From the NCBI GenBank assembly GCA_001796335.1, contig MGMF01000023.1, positions 124,001 through 188,000 of the forward strand: a stretch of 64,000 bases of DNA, in the 5' to 3' direction. Position 1 is the first letter of the stretch. Each line of letters begins with the position of its first letter. The position numbers and the translations under genes were made by a program. This document shows, one piece after another, positions 17,647 to 26,953 of the stretch. The notes beneath the pieces are model-generated. The model did not search any database and had not been told where the DNA came from. It was given only the letters and a program-made list of their open reading frames with translations. The DNA is from Chloroflexi bacterium GWB2_49_20. GTDB taxonomy: Bacteria > Chloroflexota > Anaerolineae > Anaerolineales > Villigracilaceae.

Positions 17647-19029
17647 TTATTGCCCGGATAAGGAACCGTAAGGCAGGCTGCCGCAACGAGCTTTCAAGCT
17701 CTCAGGCAGCAGGCATGGTGGTTCTGGGCGGGTTGTCTCAACATATTCGTAGAAGTTGGCATCCGGGTCAGTCAGGCTGACCAACTTGAGGATGTACATA
17801 TCCTGGATGGCGACATGATCTTCGGAACGAATGTTGACGGTGCCCTTCGGGCCTTCGAAACTCATGCCTTCGAATGCTGCTATCAGCGCTTCCCCACTGG
17901 CGTCACCACTGGTGGACTTTAGCCCTTCAACCAGCATAATAGCTGCGTTCATGCCATCAGCACCGAACAGGTCGGGCATTGTGCCATAGCGAGCCTTTTG
18001 CTCGGTCTTTAAGAAATCATTGACCACATTGTTCGGAGCTGACCAGTGATACAGAATACCACTGGTGCTACCAAGCGCATTGCCATACCAGATGGGCATA
18101 AGGACATTGTCAATAAAGGTTGCACCCAAGGCCATCGTTTCAGTGACGCCCAGGTCGGTTGCAGCCTGCATCAAAGGCACAAAGCCACCGCCAGCCCAGG
18201 TCACGATATAGGCTTCCGCACCGGAGTTAAGTACCTGCTCCATGTAGGGTGTGAAGTCAGTGGTGTCGAGGGGGGCAAAGATATCATCGACCACAAAAGT
18301 GCCGCCATCCAGCGTGCAGGAATCACGGAAAGCTGCAGCAGATCCCTGTCCAAAGGCATAGTCTGGAGCGATCTGGACGAAAGTGCTGTATTGTTTGGTC
18401 AAGTAGGCACATTCATTAATGGCATCCTGGTAGTTGTTACGGCTGGTGCGGAATGTGTACTCGTTAAAGTTGACGCCAGTGATGTCATTGGCGGCAGCCG
18501 GGGCAACGATCAAGGGGATCTTGCTTTCAGCAGCAATTCCCTGCAGGGTTGCTGTAGCACCAGAAGAGACGGTACCAACCAGAATATTCACGCCTTCAAC
18601 ATCGATCAATTCGCGGGCAATAGTTGCAGTGGTATCAGGAGTGCTGGCATCATCCCGCACAAAGACCTGGATTTCACAATCATCCAACATGAAATCGTTT
18701 TCCTGGGTGACAGAGATATCGAACTTGTCTCCAGCTGAACCGGCGGCACCGGTCGCATATTCCATACCCAGCATGAACGAGGGCAGGATGTGGGCACCGT
18801 AAATAGCCAGCGCACCAGTGACGTCTGTGATCAAACCGATTTTGATCGGCTCAGCACAAGTCAGGCGGGTAATGGGGGCTTCGGTTGGCGCCATGGTTGG
18901 GGCTTCGGTCGGCAGAGCCGGGGCTTCGGTCGGAGCCATGGTTGGGGCTTCGGTAGCGGCGGGACCGCAAGCTGCCAGCAATAAAGTCATGGCGACCATA
19001 ATAAAGGCAATGGTTTTAAACATTTTCAT
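17647..19029 (-). CDS. livK: Liv-type ABC transporter substrate-binding lipoprotein
   Basis: Extracytoplasmic binding protein (periplasmic-binding type I fold), 460 residues. A lipoprotein signal peptide ends in LLLAAC (Cys21). It is followed by a flexible linker of TEAP/TMAP repeats (about residues 26-55) and the ligand-binding domain beginning IKIGLITDVTGALAIYGAH. The start has GGAGGA upstream. The first 30 codons of the mature region are built of near-identical DNA repeats. Ligand specificity cannot be read, but the gene lies next to acyl-CoA and hydrolase genes, not amino-acid genes. Confidence 0.9.
   Translation of the reverse strand: MKMFKTIAFIMVAMTLLLAACGPAATEAPTMAPTEAPALPTEAPTMAPTEAPITRLTCAEPIKIGLITDVTGALAIYGAHILPSFMLGMEYATGAAGSAGDKFDISVTQENDFMLDDCEIQVFVRDDASTPDTTATIARELIDVEGVNILVGTVSSGATATLQGIAAESKIPLIVAPAAANDITGVNFNEYTFRTSRNNYQDAINECAYLTKQYSTFVQIAPDYAFGQGSAAAFRDSCTLDGGTFVVDDIFAPLDTTDFTPYMEQVLNSGAEAYIVTWAGGGFVPLMQAATDLGVTETMALGATFIDNVLMPIWYGNALGSTSGILYHWSAPNNVVNDFLKTEQKARYGTMPDLFGADGMNAAIMLVEGLKSTSGDASGEALIAAFEGMSFEGPKGTVNIRSEDHVAIQDMYILKLVSLTDPDANFYEYVETTRPEPPCLLPESLKARCGSLPYGSLSGQ
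18874..18956 (-). repeat. Tandem repeat encoding the TEAPTMAP linker of the binding lipoprotein
   Basis: Imperfect copies of GCTTCGGTCGGAGCCATGGT (plus-strand reading) encode the repeated TEAPTMAP linker. Such coding repeats can vary in copy number between strains. It is part of livK, not a separate element. Confidence 0.7.
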
Positions 19030-19105
19030 GAGATACTCCTCCTAGAATAGTTGTTGATTTGATAAAGTAACGTTCATTAGAAACCTGATTTTGATATGGC
19101 ACCTC

Positions 19106-19909
19106 CTATTTAATGAAATCGATGACAGCCTGTGAGGCTGCTTCCGGTACTTCGATCGGAAAGAAATGTCCTGCATCCGGTAATATCGTGATTCTGGCGT
19201 TTGGTATCTTTGCAGCCAGAAGATCTGCATTCGCCGGGGGAACCACCTTATCATTTTCCCCGAACAGGATCAGTGTCGGGGCTTCCACTTCAGGCAACCG
19301 GTTCTCAAAGGCAGCTTCTTCGGCTATCAGCCCAAGTCCGATCACCATCTGTGATTGGTAACCAGCCAGGTCCATGGGATTTTTTATTCGCCAATCGACC
19401 CACTCCTGCGCCATTTCCGGGTGGGATTCTGCCCAACCCGGGGCTGTACTGACCGCCAAACCATTTTTAAAGCGGGTCAGTGGATCACTGGTGGTGTCCG
19501 AAAGCACAGCCCAGGCTTCTGCCGTGATCGGTACATGTCTTGGTCCGCCAAAGTTTGTGGAACAGAGGATCAACTTGACCACCTTATCAGGAAAGTCAAG
19601 CGCCATGGCCTGGGCAATATATCCACCCATCGAGTGACCCATGATAACAGCTTTTTCAACACCGAGTACATCCATGAGACCGGCTGTGTCGGCAGCCAGC
19701 ATCTGGGCGGTATAAAAGCCAGCCGGTTTGTCGGTCTGTCCGACACCGCGATTGTCAAAAGTGATAACCTGGAAATGTTTGGCCAGATATGGCACCATCT
19801 TGTGCCATTGCCAGAGCGGATAACCCAGACCTGAAATAAGCACCAGGGCTTCACCGCTTCCAGTGATTTCGTAATAGATGTCGATATCGTTCACTTTGGT
19901 CATTGGCAT
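19106..19909 (-). CDS. Alpha/beta hydrolase
   Basis: The 267-residue alpha/beta-hydrolase fold protein has a complete triad: Ser in GHSMGG (about residue 94), Asp in FGENDKVV and His in DAGHFFPIEVPE. The oxyanion-hole region is SGLGYPLWQW and DNRGVGQTDKP is typical. No signal peptide is present. The start has AAGGT upstream; an ATG two codons later is possible. It lies between livK and an acyl-CoA ligase in the catabolic block, and the closest role type is ester, lactone or thioester hydrolysis. Confidence 0.85.
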   Translation of the reverse strand: MPMTKVNDIDIYYEITGSGEALVLISGLGYPLWQWHKMVPYLAKHFQVITFDNRGVGQTDKPAGFYTAQMLAADTAGLMDVLGVEKAVIMGHSMGGYIAQAMALDFPDKVVKLILCSTNFGGPRHVPITAEAWAVLSDTTSDPLTRFKNGLAVSTAPGWAESHPEMAQEWVDWRIKNPMDLAGYQSQMVIGLGLIAEEAAFENRLPEVEAPTLILFGENDKVVPPANADLLAAKIPNARITILPDAGHFFPIEVPEAASQAVIDFIK

Positions 19910-19996
19910 CGTTTACCTTTTCTACCTTTCAATACGAGCTTTTGCACCTTCATAATGTTTCATTTGCTGAAAATCGCTCGTTCGTAATAACTCTGG

Positions 19997-21535
19997 TCAT
20001 AGATCAACCGGCATCATCCATTTCTTACGCAATTCGGTCTTGATCACTTTTCCATACGGTGAGTATGGTAACTCGGCTACAAACTCGACTCGCTTGGGAA
20101 TTTTGAAACGCGCCAATCTTCCCGTACAATGAGAAAGCAATTCTTCTGAGCTGGTTGATTTTCCCGATTTGAGAGCAATAATCATCAAACCGACTTCCCC
20201 CCATTTCTCGTCTGGTTGCCCAATTAGGGCTGCGTCGGCGACGGCGTCATGTTCGCGGAAAACAGCTTCCACTTCGGCAGCATAAACATTTTCGCCACCA
20301 CTGATGATCATATCCTTATAACGTCCGACGATGTAGAAATAACCTTCGGCGTCCTGGCGAGCCATATCCCCGGTGTGAAACCACCCATCCACCAGAGATT
20401 GTGCGGTGGCTTCATCATTTCGCCAGTAACCAGCGCATACGATTGGGCCGGATATGATCAATTCACCGGTCTCGCCCGGTGGAACATCGCAACCGTCGCT
20501 ATCAACCAGGCGTATTTGGCTGTGGAAGATCGGTTTTCCCACTGATCCCGCCTTGCGCAGGGCATCTTCATCAGTCATGGAGAAGCAGTTAACACCGGCT
20601 TCAGTGAGACCATACCCCTGGCGCATTGCCACACCCTTGGAACGGCTCCAGGCTTTGATCAATGAAGGCGGGCAGGGAGCACCTCCGCTGATAAAAAAAT
20701 GGACATGGCTGAAATTGGCATCCTGAAAGATCGGGCTGTTCATCCAGACCTGGAACAAGGTGGGTACACCCAGGATAACCGTGCATTTTTCTTGAACGAT
20801 GATCTTGAGTGATTCATCCTGATCAAAGTTGCGGGCCAGCACAATCCGCCCCCCCACATAAAACAATGGTACAAGGAAGACGAACAATCCGCCAGAATGG
20901 AACATGGGCGTCAGGATGGGTGAGATATCCTTCTCACTCAGACCCCAGGAGACAACTGTATTGATCGCATTCCACAGGACCTGGCGATGTGTAAGGATGG
21001 CTCCTTTGGGTTTCCCTGTTGTTCCGGAAGTATACAGGATGCAATATCCGTCGCCGGGTTCCAGAGATGGGTGCGCTGGTTCAAGATCAGCAGCCTGCTC
21101 CAGCAATAATTCATATGATTCTGCTTCGGGGATGTTCGCATTTTCAAGCGAAAGAAGATGTTTTATTTGGATCTCAGCCCGCATTTCATTCAAAACAGGC
21201 ACATATTCCGGTCCGCAGATCAAAACTTTGGGTTGAAGGTCTTTCACAATGAAAGTCAGCTCATGCGCGGTCAGACGCCAGTTAAGGGGTGCAAAAATGG
21301 CGCCGATCTTCCCCAGACCAAAAAGCAGATCTACAAATGCCAGGCAGTTTTGAGCCAATATTGAGACACGGTCGCCTTTCTGAACATTGAAATTTTCATG
21401 CAGAAAGTTGGCTGACCGGTTGGCGCGTTGATTGAGTTCGGCATACGTGTAGCGCTTACTTGTATGCAAATCATACAAAGCTTCCCGGTCGGGTGTCAGT
21501 TCTGCGCGTTTTCTCAGCAAGTCGGCTGCATGCAT
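19997..21535 (-). CDS. Acyl-CoA synthetase (AMP-forming), first copy
   Basis: ANL-superfamily ligase that activates a carboxylic acid with ATP and CoA. Its 512 residues contain the P-loop motif YTSGTTGKPKGAI, the A5 motif QGYGLTEAG, the A7/A8 region GWFHTGDMARQDAEGYFYIV followed by GRYKDMIISGGENVY, and the catalytic C-terminal Lys in PYSPYGKVIKTELR. Substrate chain type cannot be read. A second ligase at 25347-26876 is a clear paralogue, suggesting two acids are activated in the same pathway. Confidence 0.92.
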   Translation of the reverse strand: MHAADLLRKRAELTPDREALYDLHTSKRYTYAELNQRANRSANFLHENFNVQKGDRVSILAQNCLAFVDLLFGLGKIGAIFAPLNWRLTAHELTFIVKDLQPKVLICGPEYVPVLNEMRAEIQIKHLLSLENANIPEAESYELLLEQAADLEPAHPSLEPGDGYCILYTSGTTGKPKGAILTHRQVLWNAINTVVSWGLSEKDISPILTPMFHSGGLFVFLVPLFYVGGRIVLARNFDQDESLKIIVQEKCTVILGVPTLFQVWMNSPIFQDANFSHVHFFISGGAPCPPSLIKAWSRSKGVAMRQGYGLTEAGVNCFSMTDEDALRKAGSVGKPIFHSQIRLVDSDGCDVPPGETGELIISGPIVCAGYWRNDEATAQSLVDGWFHTGDMARQDAEGYFYIVGRYKDMIISGGENVYAAEVEAVFREHDAVADAALIGQPDEKWGEVGLMIIALKSGKSTSSEELLSHCTGRLARFKIPKRVEFVAELPYSPYGKVIKTELRKKWMMPVDL

Positions 21536-21584
21536 AAATAACTCATATATCTGTTTATTCTAACAATACCCGGTTTCTCCCGGG

Positions 21585-22391
21585 TTACAAAATTTTGCTC
21601 TGTTTTGCCAGGAATCCGAGAACAACCGAATTGAACTCTTCCGGTCGTTCCCAGCAGGAACCATGTCCTGCGCCTCTCAAGATATGATATTCGGCATGGG
21701 GAATCCCTTTTTTAAGGATCTCCGCATAGCGTGGTCCTTTGAGCAGATCCATCTCGCCAACAATGATACAGGTCGGTACATTGATCTCTTCCAGGCGTTG
21801 GGTAAAATCAACATCCAGGAAAGCTTCGCACAGGCGAATAATCGCTGGGAAGTCCAACAAGGCATATCGCTTTTTTGCATCTTCCAGCAAGGGGATATTC
21901 TGGGCAATGAATTCAGTTGAGAAATTCCAGGGGACAGTGGAATTAAAGAACACCAGCGGGTTTCCTGTTCGCAAAGCATCCATCCAACTCTGGATGATCA
22001 GGCGCAATTCAGGTCCAACTTCACTAACTGTGTCCATAAGGATCAGACTGAGAGTTTTATGTGGATATTTCAGCGCAAAAGCCTGGGCCACTTCTCCGCC
22101 ATAAGAAATTCCAGCGATATTAGCCTTTTCAATATTGAGAGATTCAAGAAGCACAGCCAGGTCATCGGCATGAATTTCCATCGAGTATGGACCCTCTGGG
22201 TGGTCAGCTTGTCCCTGACCACGGCAATCATATTGCAACAGGCGGTATTGAGTAGAAAATGCTCTGGTCTGGAACACCCAGCTTGAAGCGGCATTCATAA
22301 TGATCCCATTATTGAGCACCAGCACAGGGAGCTCTTCCGGTCCCCGCAGCTCGTAATACAGGTTCACTCCATGGGCTAAAATCTCAGGCAT
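21585..22391 (-). CDS. Alpha/beta hydrolase, 3-oxoadipate enol-lactonase-like
   Basis: Alpha/beta-hydrolase of 268 residues. The nucleophile is Ser in GISYGGEVAQAFAL, the acid is likely Asp in GEMDLLKGPR and the base His in GAGHGSCWERPEEFN. The N-terminal NNGIIMNAASSWVFQ and QYDCRGQGQADHPEGPYSM resemble lactonase and C-C hydrolase relatives. It starts 12 bp after the DUF35 gene, so the genes are translated from one transcript. Confidence 0.83.
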   Translation of the reverse strand: MPEILAHGVNLYYELRGPEELPVLVLNNGIIMNAASSWVFQTRAFSTQYRLLQYDCRGQGQADHPEGPYSMEIHADDLAVLLESLNIEKANIAGISYGGEVAQAFALKYPHKTLSLILMDTVSEVGPELRLIIQSWMDALRTGNPLVFFNSTVPWNFSTEFIAQNIPLLEDAKKRYALLDFPAIIRLCEAFLDVDFTQRLEEINVPTCIIVGEMDLLKGPRYAEILKKGIPHAEYHILRGAGHGSCWERPEEFNSVVLGFLAKQSKIL

Positions 22392-22403
22392 ACCTGTTGC
22401 TCT

Positions 22404-22838
22404 CTATTCCTGTCTGGTCTTGAATGCCAAGTAACTTTTCTTTTTATCACCCTCACCAGCTTCAATAAATCCAACCTCCAGGCGGGTACCAATCCCAATG
22501 GAATCTGGTTGAGTGGCGTCAACACCCAGGATACGGGCACTGATCTTGACTCCTTCGTCCAGTTCGACGATGCCGCTGACATAGGGTTTATCACGTCCAT
22601 AGCCCTGCTCGATCATAAAAGTTGGAGCAATGTAGACCACTGTAAATCCAGCCAGTTTGCCTTTGCCACTGGTCTCTGTCCACACCAGATTTACACCATG
22701 ACACTTGGAGCAAATTGCACGCGGTGGAAGACTGAGCTTTCCACAGTCAGCGCAGCGCGCAGCCATCAATTTTCCTTCTGCCAGGTATTGGTTAAAGGAT
22801 GCCGCTGTGAAAGGGCGGATGGTTGTCGTTTCGATCAT
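22404..22838 (-). CDS. DUF35 OB-fold protein with rubredoxin-like zinc ribbon
   Basis: A 144-residue protein with an N-terminal helix, a zinc ribbon (CADCGKLSLPPRAICSKC, two CxxC knuckles at about residues 29-32 and 43-46) and an OB-fold (GKLAGFTVVYIAP, GIVELDEGVKISARI). DUF35 proteins pair with thiolase-like enzymes: as scaffold in the archaeal thiolase/HMG-CoA synthase complex, as PhlB in diacetylphloroglucinol synthesis and as ChsH2-type partner of steroid aldolases. It is next to a thiolase gene here, which supports a complex. Confidence 0.88.
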   Translation of the reverse strand: MIETTTIRPFTAASFNQYLAEGKLMAARCADCGKLSLPPRAICSKCHGVNLVWTETSGKGKLAGFTVVYIAPTFMIEQGYGRDKPYVSGIVELDEGVKISARILGVDATQPDSIGIGTRLEVGFIEAGEGDKKKSYLAFKTRQE

Positions 22839-22950
22839 TGTTTCCTCTTTCTTTCCCCTTAAACGGGGTCAAAATATACGCAGTGCGTTTTAGAATCGCC
22901 GCGTCGCTTCCCAATTTTCCTGGTCAGCTTCCATTCGATCTGGCTGAGGT

Positions 22951-24219
22951 CTATTCGCGCCGCTCGAAGATATGCACCACACAGGTCGAACCGGTTGCAC
23001 CGACATTGTGCGTCATTGCAAGGGGAACATCACCAGGAACCTGGCGTTCACCTGCTTCATTTCTCATCTGCTTCCAGAGTTCAAATACCTGGGCAACTCC
23101 CGAAGCGCCTACCGGGTGTCCTTTAGATTTTAGCCCACCACTGGTATTGATCGGTTTGCCACCCAGGCGGGCGGTCATACCATCTTCAGCCGCTTTAAAC
23201 CCTTCACCGGGAGCAAAGAAACCGATATCCTCGCTGGCAATTACTTCCGCGATGGTGAAGCAGTCATGCACTTCAGCAATGCGAACATCACTGGCAGATA
23301 TACCGGCCATTCCATAAGCCTGGGATGAAGCCAGTTTGGCAGCGGGTAAACTGGTCAGATCCAGCCGGTTGTGCAAAGCAGTATCGGATGCCTGGGCTGA
23401 ACCAATAATATGGATCGGTATATCCGTAAATTCCCTGGCACGTTCCTCGGCCACCAGCAGCAACGCTGAAGCTCCGTCGGTGATCGGGGAACAATCGAAC
23501 AAGCGCAGCGGCCAGGCAACTATAGGATTAGCATAACCATCATGAAGAAAATCCCAGATCGAGGTCCAATTTGGAGCTGGCTTCCCTTTTTTTATGGCAG
23601 AGGCAATTCGTCCTTCCATCCACTTCTGAATGGTCGTACCAAACTGGGCATTCGGATTTAAGGCGCCATTATCATGATTCTTGATGGCTACGTTCATCAG
23701 GTGTTCAGGCTTCATTCCAAATTTCGCCATGTAGGCGGTGGCCATGGCAGCGTAAAACCCGGGAAAAGTAAATCCGGCCGAGATCTCGAATGGGACGTCA
23801 GCAGCGGTGGCAAGTGTATCAGTGACATCCGCGGTTGGAAGGTCGGTCATTTTTTCTGCCCCTCCCACCAAAACAACGTCATACAATCCCGAGGCAATAG
23901 CCATCACCCCTTGACGCAGAGCTGTGGCTCCGCTCGCACAGGCATTTTCCACCCGGGTAGCCGGGATGGGTGTCAGGCCGACGGCATCCAGCAGTAACGG
24001 GGCGGTATGTCCCTGGTGCTCAAACAAGTCGCTTGAAAAATTTCCCAGGTAGAAAGACTCTATGACAGCCGGGTCGAGTCCCTTGTCTACAGAGCCGGTC
24101 ATATCCTTGAAGGCTTCCACGAACAGGTCACGGCTGTTCTTCTCGGGGAACGCCCCAAACTTGGACATGCCTACACCTATAATGGAAACGCCGCGCAGGA
24201 GTGGACGGGATTTGGGCAT
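22951..24219 (-). CDS. Thiolase (SCP-x / archaeal acetyl-CoA acetyltransferase type)
   Basis: Thiolase-fold enzyme of 422 residues. The nucleophile is Cys in ENACASGATALRQ, and the His is in SKGHPVGASGVAQ. The C-terminal motif is HNVGATGSTCVV, where classical thiolases have CxGxG. This is the arrangement of SCP-x and archaeal DUF35-linked thiolases. An upstream GTG would add 11 residues translated from a palindrome, so ATG 24219 with AAGGAG upstream is preferred. Reaction: condensation or thiolytic or aldol-type cleavage of an acyl-CoA. Confidence 0.88.
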   Translation of the reverse strand: MPKSRPLLRGVSIIGVGMSKFGAFPEKNSRDLFVEAFKDMTGSVDKGLDPAVIESFYLGNFSSDLFEHQGHTAPLLLDAVGLTPIPATRVENACASGATALRQGVMAIASGLYDVVLVGGAEKMTDLPTADVTDTLATAADVPFEISAGFTFPGFYAAMATAYMAKFGMKPEHLMNVAIKNHDNGALNPNAQFGTTIQKWMEGRIASAIKKGKPAPNWTSIWDFLHDGYANPIVAWPLRLFDCSPITDGASALLLVAEERAREFTDIPIHIIGSAQASDTALHNRLDLTSLPAAKLASSQAYGMAGISASDVRIAEVHDCFTIAEVIASEDIGFFAPGEGFKAAEDGMTARLGGKPINTSGGLKSKGHPVGASGVAQVFELWKQMRNEAGERQVPGDVPLAMTHNVGATGSTCVVHIFERRE

Positions 24220-24240
24220 GAGTGAAGCTCCTTTTCGATA

Positions 24241-24278
24241 GTAAGAGGGCACGGCGAAACAAAACGCCGTGCCCTTAC
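24241..24278. repeat. GC-rich palindrome between hydrolase and thiolase genes
   Basis: GTAAGAGGGCACGGCG and CGCCGTGCCCTTAC form a stem of about 14 bp with a two-base bulge and an AT-rich loop. It sits between two co-directional genes. It lacks a T-run and resembles dispersed palindromic repeats of bacterial genomes more than a terminator. Confidence 0.55.
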
Positions 24279-24281
24279 AAG

Positions 24282-25343
24282 TTATTTCAAGACTTTATTG
24301 AAGGCCGCCATGAATTCATGCGGCTTTTCGACGTAGGGTGAATGTGCCGTATCGGCAATGACAACTTCTTCAAAATCGCCGCCTTTGACCTTGTACTGTT
24401 CCAAAATATGACGAGTCTGGCTTACCATTGGCTGAGGCGGATAAACATCCTTGCCCGGCCAACCGGGGACGAAGCCCAACTGACCAAGAGTGCCCATGTC
24501 GAAGAAGGATGTGTCAGAGACAATCTGGTCAAATTCGCCGTGGATCCAGAGCATGAATGGCTTGGGCTTGGCGGCAATGAATTTTTCCACGCTGTCGCCA
24601 ACGTACTTTGGCGATAGCGCATTGATCGGTCCAAACTTCCCAGGTGCCACATTAGGCCAATTCTCTGATGGAACGAGATCACCAGAATATTTATCCGCGC
24701 CGACCTTTTCGGTCAGTAGCGAGGAAAGCAGGTCTTCTTCGCGAGCAGGCACAAAAGGCGGTTTCCAATAGAAGGAGTTCATCACCACACGCGGCGAAGC
24801 TTGCGGGTTATTGGCGCTTCGGTCGCCAGCTGCCATCAACTTGGGGAAGTCGGGATTGACGATGCCGCCGCCGGAACCTGCAAAATCGTCATAACAGGGC
24901 TGACCATCGATACCCTTACAACCGCCAAATCCATACGGCGAGCCGGGATCCACCACAGTCCCGCACAAGACGCGAGTCGGTGCGGCCGTAACGAGACCAA
25001 ACACAATTGTCCCGCCCATCGAATGTCCGATTACATGGGTCTTTTCGATTTTGAGCGCATCCAACAGGGCTAGCAGGTCACCTACCCAATCCCCCATCCC
25101 GCGCGTGGCGTCGATAACCATATCTTCAGTGTCACCGTAGCCGCGCAAATCAGGTGCGATACCACGGAAGCCATCCGGAAGCATGAGCATGATCTCCTCC
25201 CAGAATGTTGCGGACGATGCGTTGCCGTGGACAAAGAGCACCGGGGTGCCATTATCCGCTCCGCTGAACAGGACATGGGTTTTGATGCGGGCTGTGTCGA
25301 CCATTTTGGACGTAATACCGGGCAAAGTAGGAACTGTGGACAT
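24282..25343 (-). CDS. Alpha/beta hydrolase, long form
   Basis: A 353-residue alpha/beta-hydrolase. The nucleophile is Ser in HVIGHSMGGTIVFG, a candidate acid is Asp in IHGEFDQIVSD and the base His is in ADTAHSPYVEKPHEFM. A long cap region of about 100 residues with Cys and Gly (GFGGCKGIDGQPCYDD) separates strand 6 from the core. AAAGGAG precedes the start. Its stop is 62 bp before the thiolase ATG and its start is 4 bp from the second acyl-CoA ligase, so translation is tightly linked. Confidence 0.83.
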   Translation of the reverse strand: MSTVPTLPGITSKMVDTARIKTHVLFSGADNGTPVLFVHGNASSATFWEEIMLMLPDGFRGIAPDLRGYGDTEDMVIDATRGMGDWVGDLLALLDALKIEKTHVIGHSMGGTIVFGLVTAAPTRVLCGTVVDPGSPYGFGGCKGIDGQPCYDDFAGSGGGIVNPDFPKLMAAGDRSANNPQASPRVVMNSFYWKPPFVPAREEDLLSSLLTEKVGADKYSGDLVPSENWPNVAPGKFGPINALSPKYVGDSVEKFIAAKPKPFMLWIHGEFDQIVSDTSFFDMGTLGQLGFVPGWPGKDVYPPQPMVSQTRHILEQYKVKGGDFEEVVIADTAHSPYVEKPHEFMAAFNKVLK

Positions 25344-25346
25344 TTT

Positions 25347-26876
25347 TTACTCCTTTGTGAATTGATCGCGCAATTCGCGCTTGAGAATCTTACCCGCTGC
25401 TGAAATAGGTAGGGCATCCATGAAAGTGACCGACTTCGGCACTTTAAATTTCGCCAACCGCTCTGTCATGAATTTCAACAACTCTTCTTCAGCAGCAGAA
25501 GCGTCCGGCTTCAGCACTACGCAAGCTTTGCCCACCTCCCCCCATCCAGGATCTGGCAGACCGATGACAGCACACATATGCACGGACGGATGCTGGTAAA
25601 GCACCTTCTCAATTTCAGCAGGGAATACGTTCTCACCACCGCTGATGAACATGTCTTTCTTGCGGTCGACAATATAAAAATAGCCTTCCGCATCATATCG
25701 TGCCACATCACTGGTGTGAAAATACCCCTGCTGATCAACAACCGTAGTGCTTGCATCAGGATTATTAAAATAACCGGAACAATACGATGGCCCTTTCAGG
25801 ACCAACTCGCCGGCTTCATCCGGGCCCAGAAAATTGTTCTCATCATCAACAACCCTGGCATCCACGAAGAAATTAGGACGACCAATCGAACCAGCCTTAC
25901 GGATGGCATCTTCTGGAGCCAGGGCAAAGATACCGGGACCAAATTCGGTCATACCAAAGCCCTGTTTGAAGCGGATGCCTTTTTCAGAAGTGTATTTTTC
26001 CACCAGCGGCACAGGCAAGGGAGCCCCGCCCGAAGTGCAGAAACGGAGCGAAGTGAGATCTGCTCGCTCCCAGTTTGGAGCCTGGGTTAACATCTGGTAC
26101 ATGGTTGGAACCCCAGCAAAAACGGTCACCTTTTCGCGTTCGATCAGATCCAACACCTGGACCGGATCGAACTTGTTTATAAAGATGGTCGTTCCACCAA
26201 AGATGACCTGCGGAAGGGTATACACGAAAAGCCCCCCCGTGTGGAACATCGGAAAGACGTTGAGATAAATATCGTTATGAGTGATATCGTGAATGACGGT
26301 ATTGAGCGTATTCCAGGCGATCATGCGATGCGAAACTTCAGCCGCTTTGGGCAGGCCGGTTGTCCCGCCGGTGAAGATCAAAGCGGCAGTATGCTCCGCT
26401 TCCAGCTTCTCACAAGTCACAGGGGTGCCGGGCGCAGCTTGTAGCGTGGTTTCAAAGGGAAAGCTCCCCGGGATCCCGTTCCCATCTAGGTGCAGGCTCG
26501 TCAACGGGTAGTGGGCCATAAGCTGGGTCACATTCTCCTTGAAATCATCCGAAAAAACCAGGATACTTGGTTTGACGTTCTGGAAGATCTCAATCAGCTC
26601 CTGCCAGTGCAGCCGCCAGTTAAGGGCGGTGTGGATCGCACCTAGTTTCGAGCAGGCAAAGAACACATCCAGGTGTTCATAGCCATCCCTGGCCAGGATC
26701 GCCACCCGATCGCCAAAAGTCACTCCCCGGATTTGAAGCCAGTTTGCCAGTTGGTTGGAGCGTTTGTTGGCATCCCTAAAGGTCAGTCGCCATTCGGGAG
26801 ATTTACCCGCATCAATAAAAGCCATTTTTTCCGGGCTGTAGAGTTCGCGTCGAGAAAGATAATCGCCAATATACAT
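25347..26876 (-). CDS. Acyl-CoA synthetase (AMP-forming), second copy
   Basis: ANL-family ligase of 509 residues with FTGGTTGLPKAAE (P-loop), QGFGMTEFGPG (A5), GYFHTSDVARYDAEGYFYIV and DRKKDMFISGGENVF (A7/A8), and the C-terminal Lys in PISAAGKILKREL. It is a diverged paralogue of the ligase at 19997-21535 with the same length. AAGGACC lies before the start. It probably feeds a CoA ester to the thiolase or KAS III-like enzymes nearby. Confidence 0.92.
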   Translation of the reverse strand: MYIGDYLSRRELYSPEKMAFIDAGKSPEWRLTFRDANKRSNQLANWLQIRGVTFGDRVAILARDGYEHLDVFFACSKLGAIHTALNWRLHWQELIEIFQNVKPSILVFSDDFKENVTQLMAHYPLTSLHLDGNGIPGSFPFETTLQAAPGTPVTCEKLEAEHTAALIFTGGTTGLPKAAEVSHRMIAWNTLNTVIHDITHNDIYLNVFPMFHTGGLFVYTLPQVIFGGTTIFINKFDPVQVLDLIEREKVTVFAGVPTMYQMLTQAPNWERADLTSLRFCTSGGAPLPVPLVEKYTSEKGIRFKQGFGMTEFGPGIFALAPEDAIRKAGSIGRPNFFVDARVVDDENNFLGPDEAGELVLKGPSYCSGYFNNPDASTTVVDQQGYFHTSDVARYDAEGYFYIVDRKKDMFISGGENVFPAEIEKVLYQHPSVHMCAVIGLPDPGWGEVGKACVVLKPDASAAEEELLKFMTERLAKFKVPKSVTFMDALPISAAGKILKRELRDQFTKE

Positions 26877-26953
26877 AATCTGGTCCTTCGAAAAAATGGG
26901 GATGGATTTATTGATTAAGCATCCATACTACCCATCCAATCTGTGTACAAAAA

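Noticed and set aside
18874-18956. CRISPR-like short repeats
   Set aside because: Repeat units are in frame, translate to a TEAP linker of the lipoprotein and have no spacers.
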